Origin: Rhizobiales bacterium 62-47
GTDB taxonomy: Bacteria > Pseudomonadota > Alphaproteobacteria > Rhizobiales > Xanthobacteraceae
Direction of reading: 5' to 3'
DNA: 64,000 nt
NCBI GenBank assembly: GCA_001899255.1
Contig: MKVX01000018.1
Location: 62,001-126,000 of the forward strand
A model generated the notes under the pieces. It made no database searches. It was not told the DNA's origin and saw nothing but the letters and a program-made list of their open reading frames with translations. Shown piece after piece: positions 45,650 through 54,040 of the stretch. The translations under genes were made by a program, and so were the position numbers. How positions within the stretch are numbered: position 1 is the first letter of the stretch; each line of letters starts with the position of its first letter.

Positions 45650-46831
45650 ATGTCCATTCGCACCAAGACATTGTTGCAGGTTGCCGCCGGTGCCGCGCTT
45701 GCCGGAACGTTCGCGTTCACTGCGGCGCAGGCACAGGAAACCGTTAAGATCGGCCTGATCGTGCCGATGACCGGCGGTCAGGCATCGACCGGAAAGCAGA
45801 TCGACAACGCCGTCAAGCTTTATATGCAGCAGCACGGCGACACCGTCGCCGGCAAGAAGATCGAAGTCATCCTCAAGGACGACGCCGCGGTGCCGGATAA
45901 CACCAAGCGGCTGGCGCAGGAACTGATCGTCAACGACAAGGTCAACATCATCGCCGGCTTCGGCGTGACGCCTGCGGCCTTTGCCGCTGCGCCGCTGGCT
46001 ACGCAGGCGAAGGTGCCGGAAGTCGTCATGGCGGCGGGTACGTCGGTCATCACCGAGCGTTCGCCCTATATCGTGCGCACCAGCTTCACGCTGGCGCAGT
46101 CGTCGACCATCATCGGCGATTGGGCGGTGAAGAACGGTATCAAGAAGGTGGCGACGCTGACCTCGGACTATGCGCCGGGCAATGACGCGCTGCAGTTCTT
46201 CAAGGAGCATTTCACCGCTGGCGGCGGCCAAATCGTCGAAGAGGTCAAGGTGCCTCTCTCCAATCCGGACTTCGCGCCGTTCCTGCAGCGCATGAAGGAC
46301 GCCAAGCCGGACGCCATGTTCGTGTTCGTACCGGCCGGGCAGGGCGGCAACTTCATGAAGCAGTATGCCGAGCGCGGTCTCGACAAGAGCGGCATCAAGG
46401 TCATCGGACCGGGCGACGTGATGGACGACGACCTGCTCAACGGCATGGGCGACTCGGCGCTCGGCGCGGTGACGGCGCACATGTATTCGGCGGCGCATCC
46501 ATCGCAGCTGAACAAGGATTTCGTCGCGGCCTACAAGAAGGCTTACAACCAGCGGCCGGGCTTCATGGCGGTCGGCGGTTATGACGGTATCCATCTCGTC
46601 TACGAAGCGCTGAAGAAGACCGGCGGCAAGGCCGATGGCGACTCGCTGATCGCAGCGATGAAGGGCATGAAGTGGGAAAGTCCGCGCGGCCCGATCTCGA
46701 TCGATCCCGAGACCCGCGACATCGTGCAGAACATCTACGTCCGCAAGGTCGAGAAGAAGGACGGCGAGCTCTACAACATCGAGTTCGCAACCTTCGAGGC
46801 CGTCAAGGACCCCGGCAAGACCAAGAAGTGA
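45650..46831 (+). CDS. livK: ABC transporter substrate-binding protein (Peripla_BP_6)
   Basis: A 393-residue periplasmic binding protein. The signal peptide ends near AAQAQE (residue 26), followed by TVKIGLIVPMTGGQASTGKQIDNAVKLYMQQHGD. It has VNIIAGFGVTPAAFAAAPLATQAKVPEV, then PDAMFVFVPAGQGGNFMKQYAERGL, typical of Liv/amide-type receptors. ATG 45650 follows GGGGAGATGAG. It starts a complete plus-strand operon (SBP, H, M, G, F). The ligand may be an amino acid, amide or aromatic acid and cannot be told from sequence. Confidence 0.92.
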   Translation: MSIRTKTLLQVAAGAALAGTFAFTAAQAQETVKIGLIVPMTGGQASTGKQIDNAVKLYMQQHGDTVAGKKIEVILKDDAAVPDNTKRLAQELIVNDKVNIIAGFGVTPAAFAAAPLATQAKVPEVVMAAGTSVITERSPYIVRTSFTLAQSSTIIGDWAVKNGIKKVATLTSDYAPGNDALQFFKEHFTAGGGQIVEEVKVPLSNPDFAPFLQRMKDAKPDAMFVFVPAGQGGNFMKQYAERGLDKSGIKVIGPGDVMDDDLLNGMGDSALGAVTAHMYSAAHPSQLNKDFVAAYKKAYNQRPGFMAVGGYDGIHLVYEALKKTGGKADGDSLIAAMKGMKWESPRGPISIDPETRDIVQNIYVRKVEKKDGELYNIEFATFEAVKDPGKTKK

Positions 46832-46847
46832 TCGCGTTGCGGTTTGG

Positions 46848-46960
46848 CCGTCATCCTGAGGTGCGAACCGCATTTGCGGTGAGCCTAGAAGGATGGCGGC
46901 GCTCACTTTCTACCGTCGCCCTTCGAGGGCCGCGAAGTTGCGGCCACCTCAGGACGACGG
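46848..46960. repeat. palindromic intergenic repeat (CGTCATCCTGAGG family), copy 2
   Basis: CCGTCATCCTGAGGTG (46848-46863) faces CACCTCAGGACGACGG (46945-46960), with inner CCGCATTTGCGG and CCGCGAAGTTGCGG hairpins. It is located right after the binding-protein gene and before livH, the same position within an operon as the hairpin array at 32812-32904. Related to the element at 31817-31922. Confidence 0.8.
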
Positions 46961-46982
46961 TGCTCTGTATGGGCCGGTTCTG

Positions 46983-47852
46983 ATGACCACACTCTTCACC
47001 ATCCTGTTCGACGGCGTGGCCTACGGCATGCTGCTGTTCGTGCTGGCGTGCGGGCTGGCAGTGACGCTGGGCTTGATGAATTTCGTCAATCTCGCGCACG
47101 GCGCCTTCGCCATGGCCGGCGGCTATATCTGCGCCATTCTCGTCAATCGTTCCGGCGTGCCGTTCTTCGTCGCGCTGCCGATTGCGTTCATGGCGAGCGC
47201 GGTGATCGGCCTCATCATGGAGCGATCGCTCTACCGGCATCTCTACCATCGCAGTCCGCTTGATCAGGTGCTGTTCACCATCGGCCTCACATTCATGTCG
47301 GTGACGGCGGTCGATTATGTGATGGGATCATCGCAGACCTTCATCCATCTCCCGGAAATGCTGCAGGGGCAATTCAATCTGTTCGGCATCGGCGTCGGCC
47401 GTTACCGTCTGATGATCATCGTGATCTGCGGCCTGCTCACACTGGGGTTGCAGTTGATTTTGGCGCGCACGCGCTTCGGCAGCCGCCTGCGCGCCGCCGT
47501 CGACGATCCGCGCGCGGCGAGCGGCCTCGGCATCAATGTGCCGCAGGTGTTCGCGCTGACCTTCGCCTTCGGCTCGGGCCTCGCCGGCCTCGGTGGCGCA
47601 CTCGGTGCGGAAATCCTCGGACTCGATCCGTACTTCCCGCTGAAATTCATGATCTACTTCCTGATCGTGGTGACGGTGGGCGGCTCCTCGACCATCACCG
47701 GCCCGTTCCTCGCGTCGCTGCTGCTCGGCATTGCCGACGTCGCCGGCAAATATTACGTGCCGAAGCTCGGCGCGTTCGTCATCTATACGGTCATGATCGT
47801 GCTTCTGATCTGGAAGCCGAACGGCCTGTTCGGCCGCACCGCAGCGCGTTGA
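46983..47852 (+). CDS. livH: ABC transporter permease LivH type
   Basis: A 289-residue permease with about eight membrane segments: LFDGVAYGMLLFVLACGLAVTLGLMNFVNLAHGAFAMAGGYI is the LivH start, and VVTVGGSSTITGPFLASLLLG the coupling end. ATG 46983 is used; the longer frame from 46893 is translated repeat DNA. livM follows after seven bases. Confidence 0.92.
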   Translation: MTTLFTILFDGVAYGMLLFVLACGLAVTLGLMNFVNLAHGAFAMAGGYICAILVNRSGVPFFVALPIAFMASAVIGLIMERSLYRHLYHRSPLDQVLFTIGLTFMSVTAVDYVMGSSQTFIHLPEMLQGQFNLFGIGVGRYRLMIIVICGLLTLGLQLILARTRFGSRLRAAVDDPRAASGLGINVPQVFALTFAFGSGLAGLGGALGAEILGLDPYFPLKFMIYFLIVVTVGGSSTITGPFLASLLLGIADVAGKYYVPKLGAFVIYTVMIVLLIWKPNGLFGRTAAR

Positions 47853-47859
47853 GATTGTC

Positions 47860-48888
47860 ATGAACGCTGATCGCACTGTCGGAGAATTCGCGCTCAACCG
47901 GTCTCGCTGGGGCTGGAGCGAGATGGTGTTCTGGCTGCTGGCCGTGGCCAGCATCTTCGTGTTTTCCGATCGCTACCTGATCCTCACCGAAATCGCCTGG
48001 CTCGGCCTGTTCGCGATGTCGCTCGATTTGATCCTCGGCTATGCCGGGATCGTGTCGCTCGGCCACGCCGCGTTCTTCGGCGTCGGCGCTTATACGGCCG
48101 GGCTATTGGCGGTGCACGGCATCGTCAAGGAGCCTATATTGGCGCTGCTTGTCGCCGGCCTTGCCGCCACGGTGCTGGGTTTCGTCACCAGCTTCCTCGT
48201 CATTCGTGGCTCCGAATTGAGCCAGTTGATGGTGACGCTCGGCATCGCGCTGCTGCTGCGTGAACTCGCCAACAAGTTCTCCAACATCACCGGCGGCTTC
48301 GACGGCCTGCAGGGCATCTCGATCGATCCGATCCTCGGCCTGTTCGCGTTCGATCTGTTCGGCAAGGTGGGTTACATCTACTGCCTCGTCGTGCTGTTCG
48401 TGCTGTTCCTGCTCGCGCGTCGCATCGTCAACTCGCCGTTCGGTCTGTCGCTGCGCGCCATCCGCAACAATCCGCTGCGCGCGGCGGCGGTCGGCATCCC
48501 GGTCAACCGCCGCCTGGTCGCGGTCTATACGCTGTCGGCGTTCTATGCCGGCATCGCCGGCGCGCTGTTCACCCAGACGACGGCGCTGGCGTCGCTCGAC
48601 GTGTTTTCGTTCGACCGCTCCGCCGACCTGCTGCTGGTGCTGGTGATCGGCGGCACCGGATATCTCTATGGCGGCCTGATCGGCGCCGTTGTGTTCCGCA
48701 TTTTGCAGGATCTGTTCTCGTCGTGGACGCCGCAGTTCTGGCAATTCTGGATCGGCCTCGTGCTGGTGCTGATCGTGCTGATCGGCCGCGAGCGGATGTA
48801 TCGCGGCGTGATGTGGCTGCCGCGCAATTTCGCCCGGCGCTTCGGCAAGACGAAGCCGGCGGCGATGTCCGATGGAGGTGCGTCGTGA
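47860..48888 (+). CDS. livM: ABC transporter permease LivM type
   Basis: A 342-residue permease with about ten segments and the signature LILGYAGIVSLGHAAFFGVGAYTAGLL near residue 52; GGTGYLYGGLIGAVVFRIL is the C-terminal conserved region. The stop overlaps the GTG start of livG (GTGA), so the two are coupled. Confidence 0.92.
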   Translation: MNADRTVGEFALNRSRWGWSEMVFWLLAVASIFVFSDRYLILTEIAWLGLFAMSLDLILGYAGIVSLGHAAFFGVGAYTAGLLAVHGIVKEPILALLVAGLAATVLGFVTSFLVIRGSELSQLMVTLGIALLLRELANKFSNITGGFDGLQGISIDPILGLFAFDLFGKVGYIYCLVVLFVLFLLARRIVNSPFGLSLRAIRNNPLRAAAVGIPVNRRLVAVYTLSAFYAGIAGALFTQTTALASLDVFSFDRSADLLLVLVIGGTGYLYGGLIGAVVFRILQDLFSSWTPQFWQFWIGLVLVLIVLIGRERMYRGVMWLPRNFARRFGKTKPAAMSDGGAS

Positions 48889-49637
48889 GCATCGCACTGG
48901 AAACCGTGGGGCTCGAAAAGCAGTTCGGCGGCCTCAAGGTCACACGCGATCTGTCGCTCAAGGTCGCGACCGGCGCGCGCCACGCGCTGATCGGCCCCAA
49001 CGGCGCGGGCAAGACCACGGTCATCAATCTTTTGACCGGCGTGCTGAAGCCGAACGGCGGCACCATCCTGCTCGAAGGCAAGGACATCACCAATCTGCCG
49101 GTGCACACCCGCGTCCTGCGCGGCCTGTCGCGCACCTTCCAGATCAACCAGCTGTACGCGGACCTGACGCCGCTCGAGACCATTGGGCTGGCGGTATCGG
49201 AGCGGCTCGGCCATGGCGGCGACTGGTGGCGACGGCTCGGCTCGCGCGCCGACGTCAACGCCGAGATCGCGGAAAACCTGGCGCGCTTCCATTTGCTCGA
49301 CGTCATGAACGAGACCACAGCGACGTTGCCGTACGGCAAACAGCGTCTGCTCGAAATCGCCGTCGCCATCGCCGCCAAGCCGCGCGTGCTGCTCCTTGAC
49401 GAGCCCGCCGCCGGTGTGCCGGAAAGCGAGCGGCACGATATCCTCGCCGCTGTGGCCGGCCTGCCGCGCGATGTCACGGTGCTGCTGATCGAGCATGACA
49501 TGGATCTGGTGTTCAGCTTCGCCGATCGCATTTCGGTGCTGGTCAACGGCGCGATGCTGGTCGAAGGTCCGCCCGACGAGGTGGCACACGATCCGCGCGT
49601 CAAGGCGGTCTATCTCGGTGAGGGTGCCGATGCGTGA
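48885..49637 (+). CDS. livG: ABC transporter ATP-binding protein LivG type
   Basis: A 250-residue ATPase: LEKQFGGLKVTRDLSL, Walker A GPNGAGKTT near residue 39, LSRTFQINQLY, signature LPYGKQRLLEIAVAIA, Walker B VLLLDEPAAGVP, and the His switch LLIEHDMDLVF. GTG 48885 has GGAGGT at a good distance; the longer frame starting at 48723 lies inside livM. The stop overlaps the livF start. Confidence 0.92.
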   Translation: MSIALETVGLEKQFGGLKVTRDLSLKVATGARHALIGPNGAGKTTVINLLTGVLKPNGGTILLEGKDITNLPVHTRVLRGLSRTFQINQLYADLTPLETIGLAVSERLGHGGDWWRRLGSRADVNAEIAENLARFHLLDVMNETTATLPYGKQRLLEIAVAIAAKPRVLLLDEPAAGVPESERHDILAAVAGLPRDVTVLLIEHDMDLVFSFADRISVLVNGAMLVEGPPDEVAHDPRVKAVYLGEGADA

Positions 49638-50343
49638 ACTGCTCGCAATCGATGGGCTGCGCGCCGGTTACGGCGAGGCCGTCGTGCTGCCCAACATGTC
49701 GCTGCGGCTCGGCGATGGCGAGGTGCTGGCGCTGCTCGGCCGCAACGGCACCGGCAAGACCACGCTGATCAATTCCATCGTCGGTGCCACGCGGCGTTTT
49801 GGCGGCACCATCAAGCTCGACGGCAAGGATCTGACCGCGCTGCGCTCCGACCAGCGCGCGCGTGCCGGTATCGGTTGGGTGCCGCAGGAGCGCAACATCT
49901 TCCGCTCGCTCACAGTCGAGGAGAACATGACGGCGGTTGCGCAGCCCGGTCCGTGGGATGTCGAGAGAGTCTACGCGATGTTCCCGCGCCTGAAGGAACG
50001 GCGCAACAACTTCGGCAATCAATTGTCCGGCGGCGAACAGCAGATGCTGGCGATCGGCCGCGCGCTGACGCTCAATCCGCGGGTGCTGCTGCTCGACGAG
50101 CCGACCGAGGGCCTCGCGCCGATCATTGTCGATGAATTGCTGGCGGCGCTCGGCAAGATTACGCGGGCGGGGGGCATCTGCACGATCATCGTCGAACAGA
50201 ATGCGCAAAAGATCCTCCGGCTCGCCGACCGCGTTGTGATACTGGAACGGGGCACGATCGTTCATGAGGCGACGAGTGTATCGTTGCAAGCCGACCGTGC
50301 TCCGCTCGAGCGGTTTCTCGGGGTTGGAGGACACGCGAAGTAG
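49630..50343 (+). CDS. livF: ABC transporter ATP-binding protein LivF type
   Basis: A 237-residue ATPase: LLAIDGLRAGYGEAVVLPNMSL, Walker A GRNGTGKTT, GWVPQERNIFRSLTVEENM, signature LSGGEQQMLAIGRAL and Walker B VLLLDEPTEGLAP. ATG 49630 overlaps the livG stop by eight bases. It is the last gene of the second Liv operon. Confidence 0.93.
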   Translation: MRELLAIDGLRAGYGEAVVLPNMSLRLGDGEVLALLGRNGTGKTTLINSIVGATRRFGGTIKLDGKDLTALRSDQRARAGIGWVPQERNIFRSLTVEENMTAVAQPGPWDVERVYAMFPRLKERRNNFGNQLSGGEQQMLAIGRALTLNPRVLLLDEPTEGLAPIIVDELLAALGKITRAGGICTIIVEQNAQKILRLADRVVILERGTIVHEATSVSLQADRAPLERFLGVGGHAK

Positions 50344-50469
50344 CACAACGCAGCGCGATTGCCGGAATCGCTGCACCCTCGGGCCGCGCGTTTCAACCGG
50401 ATTGCGAATGTCGAGCCGGGTCGTTTGATCAGCGAAAGCGATATGGAGCGATAACCGAAGGGAGAAAAC

Positions 50470-52137
50470 ATGAGGCTTGCTGCACGGCTGCTGGCTTTCA
50501 TTGCTGCGGCGATCGTTTCCGTTGGCGGCGCGACTGCGCAGCTCTCCCAGCCGCGCCCCGATCTGGTGGTGGCGATTTCGGTCGACCAATTCGGATCGCT
50601 TTTGTTCAACAGATGGCGAGGAGCTTATCGCGACGGGTTCAAGCGGCTGGCGGAAGAGGGGATCGTTTACGCCAACGCCTATCAGTCGCATGGAATTACG
50701 GAAACCTGCGCGGGCCATTCGACGCTGTTGACAGGCAAGCATCCGGGTCGCACCGGCATCGTTGCCAACGAGTGGTACGATCCGAAGACCGGCAAGCAGA
50801 TCTATTGCGTCGCGGACGACAACTACGCCCAGGCGCATGATCCGAAGGCGCGCAGAGTCGGCCCCGCCTTGCTGGCGACCTCGACGTTGGGCGATTGGCT
50901 CAAGGAACAAAGCCCCAAGAGCCGCGTGGTTGCCGTATCGGGCAAGGATCGCGCCGCCATTACCATGGGTGGCCACCGCGCCGACGCTATCTTCTGGTAC
51001 GCGGACGCTGCCGGTTTCACGACCATGGTCGGCAAGGACGATAGTGCCGCGGACAAGCTGGCGCCGGTCGCCGACGTCAATGCAAAGGCCCAAGCCTTGG
51101 CCGCCAGCCATCCGGTCTGGACGTATCAGGACGACTCCTGCCGCCGTTTCGAAGATACTTATCAAGTTGGCAAGCTGACCTGGCGGTCCACTTTGCCTCC
51201 CGAGATGCCGGTGGAAGAGGGCAAAGCCGCGTCCAGGGTGCGGCCGCTGCAAATCATGGATCCGTTGACGATCGATGCGGCGCGCGAACTTATTGGGCGC
51301 TATCAGCTCGGCAAGCGAGGCGTGACGGATCTGCTCGCCATCAGCCTGTCGGCAACCGACTTCATCGGCCACGGATATGGGACCCAAGGGCCGGAAATGT
51401 GCGATCACATCCGGCGGCTCGACGCGGGCGTCGGCGAGTTTCTTGCGTTCCTCGATGGTCTGGACCTGAAGGTTCTCGTGGTTCTGACAGGCGATCATGG
51501 CGGTTCGGATTTCTCCGAGCGGCTTGCGAAGCAGGGATTCCCCAATGCGAAACGCATCGATCCGAAAGCATTGCTCGCAGACATCAACCGTGACGTGAAA
51601 CAACGGTTGTCTCTGGATTTCAACCCGGTGATCTCGCCGGACTCGGTGCAATTCTATGCCGTCGATCGGTCCGGAAAGCAGCTCGACGATGGACTGCGCG
51701 AGAAGGTGATCGAAGCCGCAATGTCCGCTTTCAGCGCTCGCCCGGAGATCGAACAGGCCTTTCGCCTCACCGATTTACTCGATCACAAGATTCCCGAAAG
51801 CGCGGTTTCGGACTATTCGCTCAAGGATCGTTTCTCGCAAAGCGCGATGGCGGGGCGTACCGGCGATATTGTGGTGGCCTACAAGTCGGGGATTTCCGTC
51901 GCGCCGGTCCGATTGACGCGATTTATCATGGGGCATCCCGGTCCATATCGCCACGACACTGCCGTTCCGATCATCTTCTGGTGGAATGGGGCATCGTCGC
52001 AGACGCGATTGCTGCCGGTGGATACCACGTTGATCGCGCCAACGCTGGCGAATATCATGGGCGTCAAGACGCCAGCCGATCTCGACGGATCCTGCCTTAA
52101 TATTGGCTACCCCGATGCGCCGGTTTGTCCTCGATAG
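50470..52137 (+). CDS. PafA-like alkaline phosphatase / phosphodiesterase
   Basis: A 555-residue secreted or periplasmic enzyme of the alkaline phosphatase superfamily. The signal peptide is residues 1-23 (RLAARLLAFIAAAIVSVGGATA). The first metal Asp is in LVVAISVDQFGS; the Thr nucleophile lies in TETCAGHSTLLTG near residue 76. Other metal ligands fall in SATDFIGHGYG and LTGDHGGSD, and the last His in a GHPGPYRHDTAVPIIF-like block. Thr instead of Ser marks the PafA/NPP type of phosphomonoesterase. The ribosome site GGGAGAAA precedes ATG 50470. It may share a transcript with the MetE-like gene after it. Confidence 0.88.
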   Translation: MRLAARLLAFIAAAIVSVGGATAQLSQPRPDLVVAISVDQFGSLLFNRWRGAYRDGFKRLAEEGIVYANAYQSHGITETCAGHSTLLTGKHPGRTGIVANEWYDPKTGKQIYCVADDNYAQAHDPKARRVGPALLATSTLGDWLKEQSPKSRVVAVSGKDRAAITMGGHRADAIFWYADAAGFTTMVGKDDSAADKLAPVADVNAKAQALAASHPVWTYQDDSCRRFEDTYQVGKLTWRSTLPPEMPVEEGKAASRVRPLQIMDPLTIDAARELIGRYQLGKRGVTDLLAISLSATDFIGHGYGTQGPEMCDHIRRLDAGVGEFLAFLDGLDLKVLVVLTGDHGGSDFSERLAKQGFPNAKRIDPKALLADINRDVKQRLSLDFNPVISPDSVQFYAVDRSGKQLDDGLREKVIEAAMSAFSARPEIEQAFRLTDLLDHKIPESAVSDYSLKDRFSQSAMAGRTGDIVVAYKSGISVAPVRLTRFIMGHPGPYRHDTAVPIIFWWNGASSQTRLLPVDTTLIAPTLANIMGVKTPADLDGSCLNIGYPDAPVCPR

Positions 52138-52192
52138 AGGATGTCGGCGCCTGGATGAATTTTTGGAACTGGATAGGCCTGGAGTGAAATCA

Positions 52193-53308
52193 ATGCAAAG
52201 AACCAAACCGCCGTTTCGCGCCGACGAAGTGGGCAGCCTGTTGCGCCCGCCGAGCATCAAGGAGGCGCGCGCCAAGCTTGAGAAGGGTGAGATAAAGGCG
52301 GAAGAGCTGCGCCGCATCGAGGATATCGAGATCGAAAAAGTCGTTCACAAGCAGGCGCAGCTTGGTCTCAAGCTGGCGACCGACGGCGAATTCCGCCGCT
52401 CGTGGTGGCACTTCGACTTCCTCGCCAAGCTGACCGGTTGCGAGCTGTTTCATCCCGACCTCGGTATCCAGTTTGCCGGTGTGCAAACCCGCCACGATGC
52501 GGTGCGTGTCATCGGTAAAGTCGATTTCCCCGACAACCATCCGATGCTCGATCATTTCCGCTTCCTGAAGAAGCATGCCGACGCCGCTGGCGTCACTGCC
52601 AAGATGACGATCCCGTCGCCTGCGGTGCTGCACTTCCGCGGCGGCCGCAATCTGATCTCGAAGGAAGTCTATCCCGATCTCGAACCGTTCTTCGAGGATC
52701 TCGGCAAGACCTATCGTAAGGCGGTCAAGGCATTCTACGACGCGGGCTGCCGCTATTTGCAGTTCGATGACACCGTGTGGGCCTATCTCTGCTCGCAGGA
52801 CGAGTTGAAGAAAGCACGCGATCGCGGCGACAACACCGATCACCTGCAGGAGATCTATGCGCGGGTCATCAACTACGCGATCGCCGAGCGGCCCGCCGAC
52901 ATGACCATCACCACGCATGTCTGCCGTGGCAATTTCCGCTCGACGTGGATTTCGTCCGGCGGCTACGAGCCGGTGGCGGAAACGCTGCTCGGCAAGATCA
53001 ACTACGACGGCTACTTCCTGGAATATGATTCCGACCGTGCCGGTGGTTTCGAGCCGCTGCGTTTCCTGCCCAAGGGAAACAAGGTCGTCGTCGTCGGTGT
53101 CATCACCTCGAAGTTCGGCGAGCTGGAAAAGAAGGAAGACATCAAGCGCCGTCTCGAAGAGGCCGCCAAGTTTGCGCCGCTGGATCAACTCGCGGTGTCG
53201 CCGCAGTGCGGCTTCGCCTCCACTGAGGAAGGTAACGTCCTGTCCGAAGACGAGCAGTGGGCGAAGCTCAAGCTTGCCGTTGACGTCGCCAAGGAGGTCT
53301 GGGGCTAG
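52193..53308 (+). CDS. MetE C-terminal-like methyltransferase (cobalamin-independent methionine synthase family)
   Basis: A 371-residue protein homologous to only the C-terminal catalytic half of MetE (YxjG/YxjH type). It starts PPFRADEVGSLLRPPSIKEA; a Zn-site His and Cys lie in TITTHVCRGNFRSTW and the last Cys in VSPQCGFAS; EYDSDRAGGFEPLRFLP is also conserved. Without the N-terminal folate-binding half, it probably uses another methyl donor or a thiol/epoxide-type substrate. ATG 52193 is used rather than the in-frame ATG at 52103, which overlaps the phosphatase gene. A palindromic repeat follows. Confidence 0.88.
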   Translation: MQRTKPPFRADEVGSLLRPPSIKEARAKLEKGEIKAEELRRIEDIEIEKVVHKQAQLGLKLATDGEFRRSWWHFDFLAKLTGCELFHPDLGIQFAGVQTRHDAVRVIGKVDFPDNHPMLDHFRFLKKHADAAGVTAKMTIPSPAVLHFRGGRNLISKEVYPDLEPFFEDLGKTYRKAVKAFYDAGCRYLQFDDTVWAYLCSQDELKKARDRGDNTDHLQEIYARVINYAIAERPADMTITTHVCRGNFRSTWISSGGYEPVAETLLGKINYDGYFLEYDSDRAGGFEPLRFLPKGNKVVVVGVITSKFGELEKKEDIKRRLEEAAKFAPLDQLAVSPQCGFASTEEGNVLSEDEQWAKLKLAVDVAKEVWG

Positions 53309-53323
53309 TTCGGCTCAATACTT

Positions 53324-53407
53324 CCGTCATTGCGAGCGCAGCGAAGCAATCCAGAGCGACGTGTAAACACTGGATTGCTTCGTCGCTCACGCTCCTCGCA
53401 ATGATGG
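53324..53407. repeat. palindromic intergenic repeat (CGTCATTGCGAG family)
   Basis: Outer arms CCGTCATTGCGAG (53324-53336) and CTCGCAATGATGG (53395-53407), inner arms CGAAGCAATCCAG (53342-53354) and CTGGATTGCTTCG (53370-53382). It forms one long hairpin in the gap between two convergent genes. It resembles a common rhizobial/Nitrobacteraceae intergenic element. Confidence 0.8.
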
Positions 53408-53428
53408 CGATCATGTTTGGTTTGATTG

Positions 53429-53878
53429 TCACCCGCCCCAGGCTGCGCCGGCGACCTGCTTGATGGTGACGTTGATGCGGTTCCAGACGTTGATGGCGCC
53501 GATGTCGACGATCAGGGCTGACAGCGATTTTTCATCGTAGTGTTTCGCCGCCTCCTGCCAGACGTCGTCGGGCACCGGGTCGGCACGATCGCTGAGCCGG
53601 GTCGCCGCCTCGGTCAGCGCCAAAGCGGCGCGCTCGGCGTCGGTGAAGTAGGGCGACTCGCGCCATGCTGCGACGGCGTAGATGCGCTTGTCCGCTTCGC
53701 CCGCTTTCTTCAATTCCCGTGCATGCATGTCGACGCAGAAGCCGCAGCCGTTGATCTGGCTGGCGCGCAGTTCGACCAGTTTGCGCGTGACCAGCGGCAG
53801 GCCATCGGTTTCGGCGGCCTTGCTGAGCGCCAGCAGTGCCTGCATGGCTTCCGGCAGGATCAAAGCAGGGTGTTTCAT
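53429..53878 (-). CDS. AhpD-like / carboxymuconolactone decarboxylase family protein
   Basis: About 149 residues, all-alpha CMD fold. The redox motif is INGCGFCVDMHARELKKAGE with CxxC near residues 51-54 and the downstream His, typical of AhpD-type alkylhydroperoxidase or peroxide-handling proteins. ATG 53878 is preferred over 53890. It is divergent from an ECF41/SigJ-type sigma gene; CMD-family proteins are frequent targets of ECF41 sigma factors, so this is a likely regulon member, though no ECF41 promoter is seen on this strand. Confidence 0.85.
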   Translation of the reverse strand: MKHPALILPEAMQALLALSKAAETDGLPLVTRKLVELRASQINGCGFCVDMHARELKKAGEADKRIYAVAAWRESPYFTDAERAALALTEAATRLSDRADPVPDDVWQEAAKHYDEKSLSALIVDIGAINVWNRINVTIKQVAGAAWGG

Positions 53879-53977
53879 TCGTGGTTGCATCGTCAGGTTC
53901 CTTCATCATCTATGGCAGGGGCCGGGACGAGATCCCGGTCGATGGCGTCGATTGACGTGCAGCGCATAGGCTGGCGT

Positions 53978-54004
53978 TGTCACATTTGCAGCCCAGCGCT
54001 CGTC
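53978..54004 (+). promoter_or_regulatory. ECF41-type promoter in front of its own sigma gene
   Basis: TGTCACA at 53978-53984, then exactly 16 bases, then CGTC at 54001-54004. From memory of published ECF41 studies the consensus is TGTCACA-N16-CGTC, and this is a perfect match. Transcription would start near 54011, about 30 bases before the sigma gene ATG at 54041, consistent with autoregulation. Confidence 0.8.
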
Positions 54005-54040
54005 ATGGCTGTGACGAAACGCGATCAGGATATGTGACCG

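Noticed and set aside
53879-54040. Second ECF41 promoter firing the AhpD-like gene
   Set aside because: TGTGACG and TGTGACC occur but no GACG box lies 16 bases away on the needed side.
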